The notes under the pieces are model-generated. The model had not been told where the DNA came from. It was given only the letters and a program-made list of their open reading frames with translations, and searched no databases. The position numbers and the translations under genes are program-made. DNA of 64,000 nt from JAJPKK01 sp963824905. GTDB taxonomy: Bacteria > Pseudomonadota > Alphaproteobacteria > Rhizobiales > Xanthobacteraceae. Positions 1-9,077 of the stretch are shown piece after piece. The stretch's first letter is position 1, and each line of letters begins with the position of its first letter. The stretch is taken from the NCBI GenBank assembly GCA_963824905.1, contig CAWGRH010000008.1, forward strand, positions 310,001-374,000, written 5' to 3'.

Positions 1-1431
1 CAGCTGGCGCGCCTGTTCCATCGTTGCCTTCGAGGTCGGCCGGTTGACCAGCGCCTTGGCGCGCAGGACGAGGTCGTGTGCCTCCGGGCTCTTGGCGCGT
101 TCGCTGCGCCGCGCTTCGCTCTCGATCATCTTCAGGCCGATGGCGCGCGACAAGCGTCCGACGATGTCGTCCTGCACCTCGAGCACGTCGCTTCGCTTCA
201 AGTCGAAGCGCTCGGCCCACAGGTGGCCGCCGGTCCTGGCATCGACGAGCTGGGAGTTCACTCGAACGAGATCGCCGTCGGGCAGCACGCTGCCTTCGAC
301 CACATAACGCACGTCGAGGTCGCGGCCGATCCTGCGCGCGTCCACGGCCTTACCCTTATATGCGAACGCGGTGTCGCGGGAGACGATGAAGCTGCCGGGG
401 ATCGCCCGCGAGAGGTCGGTCGTCAGGCTGTCAGTGATCCCGTCCGAGATACGGTCTTGCTGCGGATCGCCGCTCAGGTTCAAGAAGGGCAGCACGACGA
501 TCGACATAAATCGACGGGCGGCGCGGTCCGCCGCCGAAGGTAGCGACGTCTCGCGGGAAAACGCTGCGGCGAGCTCCGCGCCCGGGCCGAAAGCCCTGTT
601 CGATTTGTTGAGCAGCCACCAGCCGGTCGCCGCGGCGCAGAACGCGGTCATGACGATCAACATCATCTGCGGCCGACGCCAAAACCTGACGGCGCCGGAT
701 CGCTCCGCCGAGTCGCCCGGCATCATGACCGCAACCGAACGGGTCTCCTGGTCGTGCGAGCCGTTCGATGGTCGGGCGGCAGCTGGCGCGGACTCGTCGA
801 GCAGAATCCGATAGACCCTGACCCGCCGCGCGATGTTCTTGAGCCGATGCTCACCCGTGTCCTCGAAGGCCAGAGCGAGCTTGCCCTGCACGTCCTCATG
901 CACGCGGCCGGAGACGCAGATTCCGCCGGGCGTCGCCAGCCCTTCGAGACGGGCTGCCACGTTTACGCCGTCGCCCCACATGTCGCCGCGGTCAATAAGG
1001 ATGTCGCCGACGTTGATGCCCATGCGGAATTCGATCCGCTCCTCGGCGGCGATCCCGACGTTACGCTCCGCCATGCCGCGCTGCAGCTTCACCGCGCACT
1101 GCACGGCGTCGACGACGCTTGCAAACTCCGCAAGAACGCCGTCCCCGGCGATCCTCACGATGCGGACATTGTGACTTCGTATCGTGGGCTCGATCAGCGC
1201 ATCCCAATGGGCCTGCAACCGCGTGAGCGTGCCCAACTCGTCGGTCCCCACGAGTCGGCTGTAGCCGGCAACGTCGGCGGCCAGAATGGCTGCGAGCCGC
1301 CGCTGCTTTGCCCCATTCGCCGCGGCGTCGAGGTGCTCGCTTTTCTCGTGCGACGGGTCGTTTTCCCATCGCGGCAAAGCGAATGGCGCCGGGTGCGACG
1401 CAAGTCGCGGCTCGCGGAGCGACTTGGTCAT
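1..1431 (-). CDS. adenylate/guanylate cyclase with TolB-like domain (3' end outside window)
   Basis: The product is a class III nucleotide cyclase followed by a membrane segment and a TolB-like domain; 477 codons are visible and the frame runs open to the window edge. The catalytic domain (about residues 40-210) shows the first metal aspartate in AAILAADVAGYSRL, the second in AGDGVLAEF, and GINVGDILIDRGDMWGDGVN. A hydrophobic stretch near residues 253-272 is a membrane anchor. Then comes the TolB-like part (MSIVVLPFLNLSGDPQQD, residues about 308-430), with helical sequence resembling the start of a TPR region. This order is common in Bradyrhizobium-type genomes. The ATG at 1431 has GGAGG seven bases upstream; an in-frame ATG at 1449 is possible. 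It probably makes cAMP from ATP at the cytoplasmic face; the signal sensed is unknown. Confidence 0.88.
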   Translation of the reverse strand, partial: MTKSLREPRLASHPAPFALPRWENDPSHEKSEHLDAAANGAKQRRLAAILAADVAGYSRLVGTDELGTLTRLQAHWDALIEPTIRSHNVRIVRIAGDGVLAEFASVVDAVQCAVKLQRGMAERNVGIAAEERIEFRMGINVGDILIDRGDMWGDGVNVAARLEGLATPGGICVSGRVHEDVQGKLALAFEDTGEHRLKNIARRVRVYRILLDESAPAAARPSNGSHDQETRSVAVMMPGDSAERSGAVRFWRRPQMMLIVMTAFCAAATGWWLLNKSNRAFGPGAELAAAFSRETSLPSAADRAARRFMSIVVLPFLNLSGDPQQDRISDGITDSLTTDLSRAIPGSFIVSRDTAFAYKGKAVDARRIGRDLDVRYVVEGSVLPDGDLVRVNSQLVDARTGGHLWAERFDLKRSDVLEVQDDIVGRLSRAIGLKMIESEARRSERAKSPEAHDLVLRAKALVNRPTSKATMEQARQL

Positions 1432-1947
1432 GCCTCTGCCTCCAGTCATCGACGTCACGTTGTTCATGCGATTGTTGACCGCCGAAGGGCGGGCCCTCGA
1501 GCAGGTTTCCTTTCTGGCTGATGGGCCGTTGCAGGAAGACGCAACTCAACAACCTAGCTGTGTGCGGTGCGGGCAAATGTGAAGTGGTTCACACGGTCAT
1601 GCCGGATGCTGCAATCTACGAGCGGTGGGAAGGTTGCAAATGACAAAGCATGAACCGTTCGTGTGCGGCGCCAGCCGCTCGGTTCATCGTCGCGAAGGCT
1701 GGCGGGGGCTTGAGCTGCACCCTGGGATCAGAGCTGTCATGCGTATACGTGCGGCCTCATCGTCGGTTGTCCGACGGTCATTTCTGGGGTCCCACTCGTC
1801 CTCGCCATGGTTCGGGTGGGCACGCGGCCTGTCGACGCCCGTGGTTGACCAGCAAAAACAAGTGCCCCACCCTGACCGTCCCCGAAGATGGGGAGGGAAC
1901 AGCTAGGGCCGCATCGCGGCACAACGAAAAAAATCAAGGGAAGACGC
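1432..1947. other. intergenic region between divergent cyclase and ABC operon
   Basis: These 516 bases separate two divergently transcribed units and should hold both promoters. No convincing gene is seen: the open frames here have unnatural composition and no start signals. A perfect six-base inverted repeat, CGTCGG-TTGT-CCGACG, lies at 1761-1776, and the palindrome CGTATACG lies at about 1742-1749. Either could be a regulator site for the ABC operon, but no known operator is matched. Confidence 0.4.
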
Positions 1948-2940
1948 ATGCCAAAGGGCAGGATCACCTTCACGATCGTTGCGGCGCTCGCGTTTGCGGC
2001 CGCGCTCACACGGCCGGCGGGCGCAGAGGAGATCGCGGTCGGCAATTTCGGCGTCGCTGCCAACGGCATGCCGTTCGGCGTCGCCCGCGCAAAGGGCTTC
2101 TTCAAGCAGGAGGGAATCGATGTCACCGGGATCATCACCTCGGCGGGTGGCGGCACCTCGCTGCGCAACATGCTTGCCGGCGGCGTCCCCTATGGCGAGG
2201 TCAATCCAGGTGTCGTCATCGCCGCCATCCAACAGGGTGCCGACCTCAAGCTGATCTCCGACAACGTCCTCACCGTTGCGGAATTCGTCTGGGCGGTGAA
2301 GCCGGATTCCCCGATCAAGACGATCCAGGATTTCAAGGGCCGCAAGATCGGCTACACCAATCCGCGCTCGACGAGCCAGGGTCTTGCCATGCTGCTGCTC
2401 ACCAAGGCGGGCCTCAAGGCGGGCGACGCCGAGCTCGTGCGTACCGGCGGATTCGGCGAAGGGGTCGCCGCGCTCGAGACCGGGCAGATCGACGTCGCGC
2501 CGATCGCCGAGCCGCTGTGGTCGCAATTCCAGTCGAAATACCGCGCGGTGGCGCGGGCGAGCGACATCCTGCCGCCGCTCGACAATGTCGTCGGCGTGAC
2601 GACCGTGAACATGGCCGCGCAACGCGGCGACTTCATCCGCGCCGTCATCCGCGCGCGGCGCCGCGCCGTCGAGTTCATGATCGCCAATCCCGACGAAGCC
2701 GGCGACATCGTCGCCAAGGACTACAATCTCGCGCCGGCCGTCGCCCGCATGGCAGTGCGCAACCTCACCACCAGCAAGACCGACGGCGTGCCATATTGGG
2801 GGCCCGGGCAGATCCATCTCGAGGGCATGAAGCGGATGATCGAGGTCCAGCGCATGGTTGGCGCGATCTCCGGCACCGTCGACTATGACAAGATCATCGA
2901 CACCCGGTTCCTGCCCGATGATCTCAAAGCCATCAAGTGA
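1948..2940 (+). CDS. ABC transporter substrate-binding protein (NMT1/THI5-like, NitT/TauT type)
   Basis: Periplasmic solute receptor of 330 aa for an ABC importer of the nitrate/sulfonate/taurine type. Residues 1-26 form a signal peptide ending in AGA. The mature chain starts with a typical SsuA/NMT1-like strand (EEIAVGNFGVAANGMPFGVA) followed by FKQEGIDVTGI, GGTSLRNMLAGGVPYGEV and a DFKGRKIGYT segment that marks the second lobe. The ATG at 1948 is preferred over an earlier in-frame start because it carries AAGGGA upstream and begins the signal peptide. It is the first gene of a tightly overlapping four-gene operon. The substrate cannot be read from sequence; aliphatic sulfonates, nitrate-like anions or pyrimidine precursors are all possible. 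Confidence 0.9.
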   Translation: MPKGRITFTIVAALAFAAALTRPAGAEEIAVGNFGVAANGMPFGVARAKGFFKQEGIDVTGIITSAGGGTSLRNMLAGGVPYGEVNPGVVIAAIQQGADLKLISDNVLTVAEFVWAVKPDSPIKTIQDFKGRKIGYTNPRSTSQGLAMLLLTKAGLKAGDAELVRTGGFGEGVAALETGQIDVAPIAEPLWSQFQSKYRAVARASDILPPLDNVVGVTTVNMAAQRGDFIRAVIRARRRAVEFMIANPDEAGDIVAKDYNLAPAVARMAVRNLTTSKTDGVPYWGPGQIHLEGMKRMIEVQRMVGAISGTVDYDKIIDTRFLPDDLKAIK

Positions 2941-3748
2941 GGCGACGGCCCCGGTCCATGCGGGGCTCCGCGATGTGGTCAAGGTGTTTCCCTCCGCTGC
3001 GGGTGGCGTGGGTGTCCATGCGCTGGGGCCGCTCGACCTCGACCTGCGCAAGGGCGAATTCTTCGCCGTCGTCGGTCCGTCGGGCTGCGGCAAGTCGACC
3101 TTGCTCGAGCTGATCGCGGGGCTCGCCGTCGCGACCAAGGGTACGGTCGCCTTCGAGGGCCGGCCGGTCGACGGCAGCGTGCCCGACGGCATCGGCGTCG
3201 TGTTCCAGGAGGATGCTTCAATCCCGTGGCTCACCGTCGAGCGCAACATCGCCTTCGGCCTGCGCAAGACGAAGCTTTCCGAGATGGAGCGTCGCGAGCG
3301 GGTCGCGGGTGCCCTGCGGATGATGGGCCTCGCCGATTTTGCCCAGAGCTATCCGGCGCAGCTCTCCGGCGGCATGCGCCAGCGCGTCTGTATCGCCCGC
3401 ACTCTCGTCATGCAGCCGCGCCTCATCCTGCTCGACGAGCCGTTCGGCGCGCTCGACCAGCAGACCCGCCTGCTGATGGGCGAGGAGTTGCTCAAGCTAT
3501 GGCGAGAGACTGGGGCGACGATCTTTCTCATTACCCATGCGCTCGACGAGGCGGCGATGCTCGCCGACCGCATCGGCGTCATGTCGGCGCGGCCGGGGCG
3601 CCTGCTGTCGATCATCGAGACGCGATGGCCGCGCGAGCGCGACAGCCGGATCGTGGAGGACGCCGCGTTCGGCGCGATCACCGGCGAGCTGTGGAGCATG
3701 TTGCGCGGGGAATCGCTCAAGTCGATCGGCAGGCCGGCGACGCCATGA
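2918..3748 (+). CDS. ABC transporter ATP-binding protein (SsuB/TauB type)
   Basis: Cytoplasmic ATPase of 276 aa that powers the importer. Walker A GPSGCGKS is at residues 53-60, the Q-loop is in FQEDASIPWLT, the signature is LSGGMRQR, Walker B plus D-loop is LILLDEPFGALD, and the H-loop is ITHALDEA. Length and motifs match the NitT/TauT ATPase family. The proposed ATG at 2918 lies inside the end of the binding-protein gene, a 23-base overlap suggesting translational coupling; an in-frame ATG at 2858 would only add residues read out of the upstream gene. Its stop overlaps the next ATG (ATGA at 3745-3748). Confidence 0.92.
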   Translation: MISKPSSEATAPVHAGLRDVVKVFPSAAGGVGVHALGPLDLDLRKGEFFAVVGPSGCGKSTLLELIAGLAVATKGTVAFEGRPVDGSVPDGIGVVFQEDASIPWLTVERNIAFGLRKTKLSEMERRERVAGALRMMGLADFAQSYPAQLSGGMRQRVCIARTLVMQPRLILLDEPFGALDQQTRLLMGEELLKLWRETGATIFLITHALDEAAMLADRIGVMSARPGRLLSIIETRWPRERDSRIVEDAAFGAITGELWSMLRGESLKSIGRPATP

Positions 3749-4518
3749 ACCGCGCGATGAAGCTCGCTGCCAATCCGCTGCTGCTTCGCATCGCGATCAT
3801 CGTCGCGCTGACCGGTGTTCTCGAGGTGCTGTGCCGCACCGGTATCATCGACCGCTTCACCATGCCGCCGCCCTCGCGCATCTTCGAAGATCTCCTGAAG
3901 CTGCTCGTCACCGGCAAGCTCGACGCCGCCATCGCCAAGACGCTGTCGAACTGCCTCATCGCCTTCGCGCTTGCGGTGGTCGCCGGCACCATGGCGGGCG
4001 TGCTCATCCATCGCTGGCGCCTGTTGCGCCAGATCCTCGATCCGCTGTTTGCGACCTATTACGCGATCCCGGTGTTCGCCTTCTACCCGCTGTTCATTAT
4101 CCTGTTCGGGCTCGGCGACATCCCCCAGATCGTGATCGCCTTCATGATGTCGGTGATCGCGATGATCGTGAACGTGCTCAACGGCCTCGACCGGGTGCCG
4201 CCGGTCCTCCTCAAGACTGCGCGGATGGCGCGAATGTCGCCGGTCGAGACCGCGCTGCGGATGACCTTGCCGTCGGCCGCGCCGCATCTCCTCACCGGGG
4301 CGAAGCTCGCACTCGCGTATGCCTTCATCGGCATCATCGGCAGCGAGTTCATCATGTCGCGCGGCGGCATGGGCTTCGAGATCGCTTTCGCCTACACAAA
4401 TTTCGACAACGCGATCATGTATCCGCTGATCGTGCTCATCCTGGTGATCTCGGTCGCGGTCAACGCGCTGCTCGGCGTGTGGGAACGGCGCATCCTGGCG
4501 CGGCGGGGGTTGCGATGA
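3745..4518 (+). CDS. ABC transporter permease (BPD inner-membrane component) 1
   Basis: Integral membrane subunit of 257 aa, predicted to form six transmembrane helices. The cytoplasmic coupling helix typical of this family is visible where MSPVETALRMTLPSAAPHL follows a conserved helix (the EAA-loop position). It starts with an ATGA overlap on the ATPase gene and ends with an ATGA overlap on a second permease gene. Its partner is the next gene, so the pore is probably a heterodimer of two related permeases, less usual than the SsuC/TauC homodimer. A weak hairpin after the operon (CGGTC-CTCG-GACCG, 5312-5325) may end its transcript. Confidence 0.9.
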   Translation: MNRAMKLAANPLLLRIAIIVALTGVLEVLCRTGIIDRFTMPPPSRIFEDLLKLLVTGKLDAAIAKTLSNCLIAFALAVVAGTMAGVLIHRWRLLRQILDPLFATYYAIPVFAFYPLFIILFGLGDIPQIVIAFMMSVIAMIVNVLNGLDRVPPVLLKTARMARMSPVETALRMTLPSAAPHLLTGAKLALAYAFIGIIGSEFIMSRGGMGFEIAFAYTNFDNAIMYPLIVLILVISVAVNALLGVWERRILARRGLR

Positions 4519-5294
4519 GCGCCGCGACCGACGCCGCGGTCGGCGCTGCCGGGAGCGCGCCCGGCCGATGGCGCGGGCCGGTGCTGCTGGTGGTGGGCCT
4601 CCTCGCGGTCTGGCAGCTTCTCTATCTCGTGGTGGGCGAGGTCGCGCTGCGCTCGCCGCTCGAGACGGTGCGCTTTACCATCGAGTTATTCGGCCGCGAG
4701 ACCTTCTGGCCCAATCTCACCGAGACCGCGAAGGCTTTCGGCATTGCGCTCGTCATTTCGATCGTGCTCGGCCTCGCCATCGGCTTCGTGCTGGGCTTCT
4801 ACCGCCTCGCCGGCGCGGTGTTCGAGCCGATGCTGGTCGCGTTCTACTCGATCCCCAAGCTCACGCTCTATCCGATCGTGCTGCTTGCCTTCGGGCTCGG
4901 CATGCCGGCCAAGATCGCGTTCGGCGTGATCCACGGCGTCGTCCCGGTGGCGCTGTTTACCGTCGCCGCTGTCGCGAACGTCAAGCCCGTGCTCATCAAG
5001 ACCGGCCGCGTGCTCGGCTTCGGCGCCTTCGACATGGTGACCCAGGTGTTGTTCCCGGCCGCGCTTCCGGAGATTTTCTCAGGCATCCGCATCGGCTTTG
5101 CGCTCACCCTGATCGGCACGCTGCTCGGCGAGATGTTCGCCTCCCAGCGCGGCCTCGGCTACATGCTCATGAACGCCATCGGCCTGCACAACGTCGACAT
5201 CATCATGTCGGTGACCTTCATGATCACGGTGTTCGCGGCGACGGTAAGTGCGGTATTGCTGGCGGTCGACCGGAGGCTGCACCGGCGGGGGTGA
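4515..5294 (+). CDS. ABC transporter permease (BPD inner-membrane component) 2
   Basis: Second membrane subunit of the importer, 259 aa, homologous to the preceding permease and overlapping it by four bases. Six hydrophobic segments are seen. The EAA-type loop is in GAFDMVTQVLFPAALPEIF. The N-terminus starts with a short Ala-rich cytoplasmic stretch before the first helix (GPVLLVVGLLAVWQLLYLVV). It is the last gene of the ABC operon and converges on the small secreted-protein gene that follows. Confidence 0.9.
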   Translation: MSAATDAAVGAAGSAPGRWRGPVLLVVGLLAVWQLLYLVVGEVALRSPLETVRFTIELFGRETFWPNLTETAKAFGIALVISIVLGLAIGFVLGFYRLAGAVFEPMLVAFYSIPKLTLYPIVLLAFGLGMPAKIAFGVIHGVVPVALFTVAAVANVKPVLIKTGRVLGFGAFDMVTQVLFPAALPEIFSGIRIGFALTLIGTLLGEMFASQRGLGYMLMNAIGLHNVDIIMSVTFMITVFAATVSAVLLAVDRRLHRRG

Positions 5295-5381
5295 GGTCGG
5301 GCAGCGCAGGCCGGTCCTCGGACCGCCCGCCGCCCTTGCCGCTACCAAAGGGTTGGTGCGCGGGCGTCGGAGGCCGATCCG

Positions 5382-5693
5382 CTAGTTTCGGTAGAAGCAG
5401 AACGTCTCGGCCTCCACCTCCCAGTCGCGGTCGGGCCAGGGATGGCCGTCGCGCTCGAACAGGACATAGTCCTCCGCCCTGATCTCCCACTGCGTGCTGA
5501 CGCAGATTTTGGCGCCCCGCGGCACGTCGAGCGCGACCGGCTTGCCGTACGGCGAGATGCCGGTGTGGCGGCCGCCGTTCGGGAATGAAACGCATTCGGT
5601 CCACTTGGGGCGCAGACAGGTGTCGGCGCCGGCGCCAAAAGCCGCCGACGCCGTCATCAGGTTCATCACGACGAGAATTGCGCGCATGCCCAT
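5382..5693 (-). CDS. small secreted protein, unknown function
   Basis: About 103 aa. The first 20 residues (MGMRAILVVMNLMTASAAFG) look like a Sec signal peptide, so the mature protein is probably periplasmic. It has four cysteines after the signal (DTCL, WTECVSF, KICVST, ETFCFYRN) that could form two disulfides, and is rich in Trp, Asp and Glu near the end. The ATG at 5693 is the likely start; 5687 is an alternative. An in-frame open stretch upstream has no signal-like character. The family is not recognised. It lies downstream of the NHL-repeat gene on the same strand, 104 bases away. Confidence 0.6.
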   Translation of the reverse strand: MGMRAILVVMNLMTASAAFGAGADTCLRPKWTECVSFPNGGRHTGISPYGKPVALDVPRGAKICVSTQWEIRAEDYVLFERDGHPWPDRDWEVEAETFCFYRN

Positions 5694-5797
5694 TTCTACT
5701 TGGTCACGCGGACGAACGCCGTCCGGCCGCGCGGACCTGCGCACCGCGACCGGCAGCCTGGCTTCAGCCCGGGCTGCACGGACGGCGTCACACCCCG

Positions 5798-6994
5798 TCA
5801 GGAGCTGCGCTTCGGCCACACGGCGCCCTGATCGCCGGCCTTCACCTTGCCGATGCCCTTGTAGTTGAACTTCTGCACGCGCTTACCTTCATAGGTCTCG
5901 GTCGTGTAGATGTTCCCCTTGGAGTCGACGGCGATGCTGTGCACGCCGAAGAATTCGCTGGGCTGGCGGCCGCCGCGGCCGAACGTGGTGAGATCGGTCA
6001 GGGTCTCGCGATCGACGATACGCACGCGCTCGTTCTGGCCGTCGGTCAGGTAGATGAAGCGCTGCTGCGGGTCCTTGGAGAAGGCGATCTCCCAGGTCGA
6101 GCCCGACGCCATCGTGTCCTTGGCGAAGAACGCCTCCTTCACATAGCTGCCGTCGGTGTGGAACACCTGAACGCGGTCGCCCTGGCGGTCGCACACATAG
6201 AGCAGGCCGTCATTGGCGAGCGCCACGCAGTGCACCGGCGAACGGTACTGCTGCAGGGCGACGGCGTTCGGATCGCGCGGTCCCTGCGGCGCATCGTCCG
6301 GCTTGTTGCCGTAGGCGCCCCACCAGCGCTTGATCTTGCCGGTGTCGGGATCGATCACCACCAGGCGCCGGTTGCGATAACCGTCGGCGACGAAGCCTTC
6401 GTTGCTCTTGGGATCGATGTAGATCTGGGCGACGCGGCCGAAGTTTTCGGGATCGTTGCTGCCGGCGTTCTTGCCCTGGTGGCCGGACTGCAGGATGAAC
6501 TTGCCGTCCACGGTGAACTTGAGAATTTGGGAATCCTTGGCGCCGTTGCCGCCGAGCCAGACGTTGTTCTTGTTATCGACGAAGACGCCGTGCATCGACT
6601 CCGGCCACTCGTATCCCTGACCGGGGCCGCCCCAGGCGTGGATCACGTCGCCGTCCGGGTTGAGGGCGACGACCGGCGGGGCCGACCGGCAACAGATCGA
6701 GATCGGCGGATTGAGCTCGGCGCCCTTCTCGTTGTTGTTGAGCGTCGAGCTGCCGCGATGGACGATCCACACATTGTCCTGGGCGTCGATCGAGATGCCG
6801 ATGGTCATGCCGAGCAGCCACTCGTTGGGCAGGGGCTTCGGCCACAGCGGATCGACCTCGAAGATCGGCGCTTCGACCATGCGGTCCTGTGCGACGGCGG
6901 CACTGCGCACCATCGCCACCCCGGCAATCCCGATCAGCACCGCCCCCAATCCCGCGCCGCAAAGGAGCATCTGTTGTCGCAACTGTCTCACCAT
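5798..6994 (-). CDS. NHL-repeat beta-propeller protein, secreted
   Basis: A 398-aa exported protein with an N-terminal signal anchor (about residues 7-35, ending AAVAQ). The rest is built of NHL/SMP-30-like blades: motifs such as GISIDAQDNVWIVHRG, HGVFVDNKNNVWLGG, CVALANDGLLYVCDR and HSIAVDSKGNIYTTE recur at propeller spacing. Such proteins are usually annotated as peptidylglycine alpha-amidating-like or 6-bladed propellers; whether this one has a catalytic role is unknown. A good ribosome site (GGGAGG) precedes the ATG at 6994. The next gene upstream (7092-7664, same strand) may be in one operon with it. Confidence 0.82.
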   Translation of the reverse strand: MVRQLRQQMLLCGAGLGAVLIGIAGVAMVRSAAVAQDRMVEAPIFEVDPLWPKPLPNEWLLGMTIGISIDAQDNVWIVHRGSSTLNNNEKGAELNPPISICCRSAPPVVALNPDGDVIHAWGGPGQGYEWPESMHGVFVDNKNNVWLGGNGAKDSQILKFTVDGKFILQSGHQGKNAGSNDPENFGRVAQIYIDPKSNEGFVADGYRNRRLVVIDPDTGKIKRWWGAYGNKPDDAPQGPRDPNAVALQQYRSPVHCVALANDGLLYVCDRQGDRVQVFHTDGSYVKEAFFAKDTMASGSTWEIAFSKDPQQRFIYLTDGQNERVRIVDRETLTDLTTFGRGGRQPSEFFGVHSIAVDSKGNIYTTETYEGKRVQKFNYKGIGKVKAGDQGAVWPKRSS

Positions 6995-7091
6995 GTGTTC
7001 CTCCCTTTTGATCTTGATCTTTGTCCTCGATCTCTTGTCCGTGGCGTTACTTCAAGCTCGCCAGCTTCTTGTTTTTCATCGACGCTGCACG

Positions 7092-7664
7092 TCACCATTC
7101 GCGCTTGACGTATTCCAGGCCCAGTTCCTTCTTGGTCCACAGTACCACCGGCCTCGAGTTGAGGAGCTTGAGCACCGCGGGCTCGATCACCGCAGGATCG
7201 CCGTTCTCGATCCGGCCCACCGCGACCACCGCGTCGCACTCGTCGTTGAAGGCGACCGACAACAGGCTGGGCCCCGCGGCCGACCGGTAGGCGCGGCTGC
7301 GCCCGTCCATCCAAGCGACCTTGATCGGACGGCCGCTCCCGATCGGGACCACCTCCTGGGCGAGCAGAGCGGTATCGGACACGCGTTCGAGTTCGGCATC
7401 GTCCGACACGCCCGTCGAGCAATTGCAGAAGCCGATCTTGGGACGGAGGAAGACGTCGATCCGCGCGCCGCAATCAGCCTGCTGGCATACGAAGGCCCGC
7501 CCGGCATTCCACTGGTCCTGCGGAAACGGCCAGCCCGCCTCGCTCCACACGGGCTCGAACTTTTCCGGGTGAGGCGGGGGCAGGGCGCGCAAGGCAAGCA
7601 CGGCCGCCGATCCGGCAATGCAGCCGATGCCGGCAGCAATTGCCGCGGCAACCGCGAGCTTCAT
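7092..7664 (-). CDS. membrane-anchored or exported protein, unknown function
   Basis: A 190-aa protein with one N-terminal hydrophobic segment (MKLAVAAAIAAGIGCIAGSA, then VLALRAL), so anchored in the membrane or exported. The remainder has several cysteines, notably VCQQADCGARIDVF and GFCNCSTGVSDD, that could bind metal or form disulfides. No family is recognised with confidence. GGGAGGATG lies at the start codon region, supporting the ATG at 7664. It sits 97 bases upstream of the NHL-repeat gene on the same strand, so the two may be co-transcribed. Confidence 0.65.
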   Translation of the reverse strand: MKLAVAAAIAAGIGCIAGSAAVLALRALPPPHPEKFEPVWSEAGWPFPQDQWNAGRAFVCQQADCGARIDVFLRPKIGFCNCSTGVSDDAELERVSDTALLAQEVVPIGSGRPIKVAWMDGRSRAYRSAAGPSLLSVAFNDECDAVVAVGRIENGDPAVIEPAVLKLLNSRPVVLWTKKELGLEYVKREW

Positions 7665-7899
7665 CGCATCCTCCCTGCGGCGCCCGATGACCTGCCGCGA
7701 CGACGCGTTGCCACCGCGGTGCGAGCGCCATTGCTGTTCAGGCTATCATGTTTCGGCGCACCGCAAAGGGGGCAGGAGCGCGAGCCCCTGCAAGTCGATG
7801 AGGTCGATTGCCGGAAGCCGACTCTCGCTGATCGCTGATGCGGAAGAAACCTGATAAAAGCGAACCAACCAAAACGCTCGCAAACCTCCGGGAGGCTTC

Positions 7900-8553
7900 A
7901 TGACGCCCCGCATCAGCTATGTCGACCCCGCGACGATCAAGGACGAGGCCATGCTCGCCGAGCTCGACCGCTGCCGCCGCGAAGGCACGCCGCGACCCGA
8001 GAGCCAGGCGATCCGCGCCCACGTTCCGGCGGCGTTCTGGTCATTCGCCGACACCTGGCGGGACGTGTTCCATCAGGGCGTGGCCGACCACAACATCAAG
8101 GAGCTGTGCCGGGTCTACGTTTCGCGCTCGGTTCTGTGCGAGTTCTGCGGCAATCAGCGCTCGATGAAGTCCGCCAAAGCGGGCTTGGTCGAGGACGACT
8201 ATAGCGACCTTATCAACTTCGAGTCCTCGGTGCGCTACGACGACCGGCAGAAGGCGGCGCTCGCCTATGCCGAAGCCATCACTTGGGACCTACCCGCCGA
8301 CGACGCATTGTGGGAGCGCCTGCATCGGCATTTCTCGGAACCCGAGCTCGTCGAGATCGGCTACTTCGTCGCCATCACCATGGGCCAGCAGCGCTGGCTG
8401 CGGACGCTCAACATCGAGCACCACCAGATTCTCGCCGGCACGGACGCTTCGATGGCGCCGGGCTTCGAGAGTATGGAGGCGCTGCAGCGCTCAAAGGCGA
8501 GCCCGCACTACTGGGCGAATCCGAAGTCGAAATCCAAGCCGTCCGCCGCATGA
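7900..8553 (+). CDS. carboxymuconolactone decarboxylase / AhpD-like family protein
   Basis: A 217-aa cytoplasmic protein of the CMD/AhpD superfamily. The signature helix carries CEFC (residues about 85-88) within VSRSVLCEFCGNQRSMK, the position of the AhpD redox pair. The downstream His of AhpD is replaced, so peroxidase-linked activity is doubtful. The helices before and after (KAALAYAEAITWDLPADDA, LVEIGYFVAITMGQQRW) are typical of the family. A ribosome site GGGAGG precedes the ATG. Many members act on aromatic lactones or as peroxide-reducing accessory proteins; substrate unknown. Confidence 0.82.
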   Translation: MTPRISYVDPATIKDEAMLAELDRCRREGTPRPESQAIRAHVPAAFWSFADTWRDVFHQGVADHNIKELCRVYVSRSVLCEFCGNQRSMKSAKAGLVEDDYSDLINFESSVRYDDRQKAALAYAEAITWDLPADDALWERLHRHFSEPELVEIGYFVAITMGQQRWLRTLNIEHHQILAGTDASMAPGFESMEALQRSKASPHYWANPKSKSKPSAA

Positions 8554-8586
8554 CCGGGCTCGCTTGATCGCGCCCAAGCGCCGCCC

Positions 8587-8976
8587 ATGGATTCCGATTT
8601 CATCGCCGAGCTGTTCGCGCCGTTCGGGCGCGTCACGGTCCGGCGCATGTTCGGGGGCGCCGGGCTATTCACCGAAGGCCTCATGTTCGGACTGGTGTTC
8701 GACGGCGCGATCTTCCTTCGGGTCGACGAGGCGAGCATCCCCGACTTCGAGCGCGAAGGCAGCGCGCCTTTCGTCTATACGCGGGCCAGGAGCCCCGGCC
8801 GCGTCGGCCGCCATTTGCTGTCCTACTGGCGCCTGCCGGAGCGGCTTTACGACGAACCCGACGAGCTGGTGTCGTGGGCCCGGCGCGCGCTTGCCATCGC
8901 CGAGCGCCGGAAAGCTGAGTCGCGCAAACGTGTAAGGGCAGGTGCGAAACGGAAGGCGCCGGCACGTCGGCGATGA
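8587..8976 (+). CDS. TfoX/Sxy N-terminal domain protein
   Basis: A 129-aa protein consisting of one TfoX N-terminal domain: the core FGRVTVRRMFGGAGLFTEG and FGLVFDGAIFLRVDE is nearly diagnostic. In gammaproteobacteria TfoX/Sxy controls competence, but these single-domain alphaproteobacterial versions have no established role. The tail (residues about 105-129) is very rich in Arg and Lys and may contact nucleic acid. It starts 33 bases after the AhpD-like gene and may be in the same transcript. Confidence 0.85.
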   Translation: MDSDFIAELFAPFGRVTVRRMFGGAGLFTEGLMFGLVFDGAIFLRVDEASIPDFEREGSAPFVYTRARSPGRVGRHLLSYWRLPERLYDEPDELVSWARRALAIAERRKAESRKRVRAGAKRKAPARRR

Positions 8977-9077
8977 GGGCGGTGTGGGACGAAACCGAAA
9001 GGCAGGATCAACTCGCTTGGATCGGATTTTCTGTAAGAGCCTGAGTTTTCGCTAATGGCGATCTCTGGGCCGGCTCC

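Noticed and set aside
754..1521. 255-codon plus-strand open frame
   Set aside because: It is the shadow of the cyclase-TolB gene on the minus strand, which has clear family motifs and runs to the window edge.
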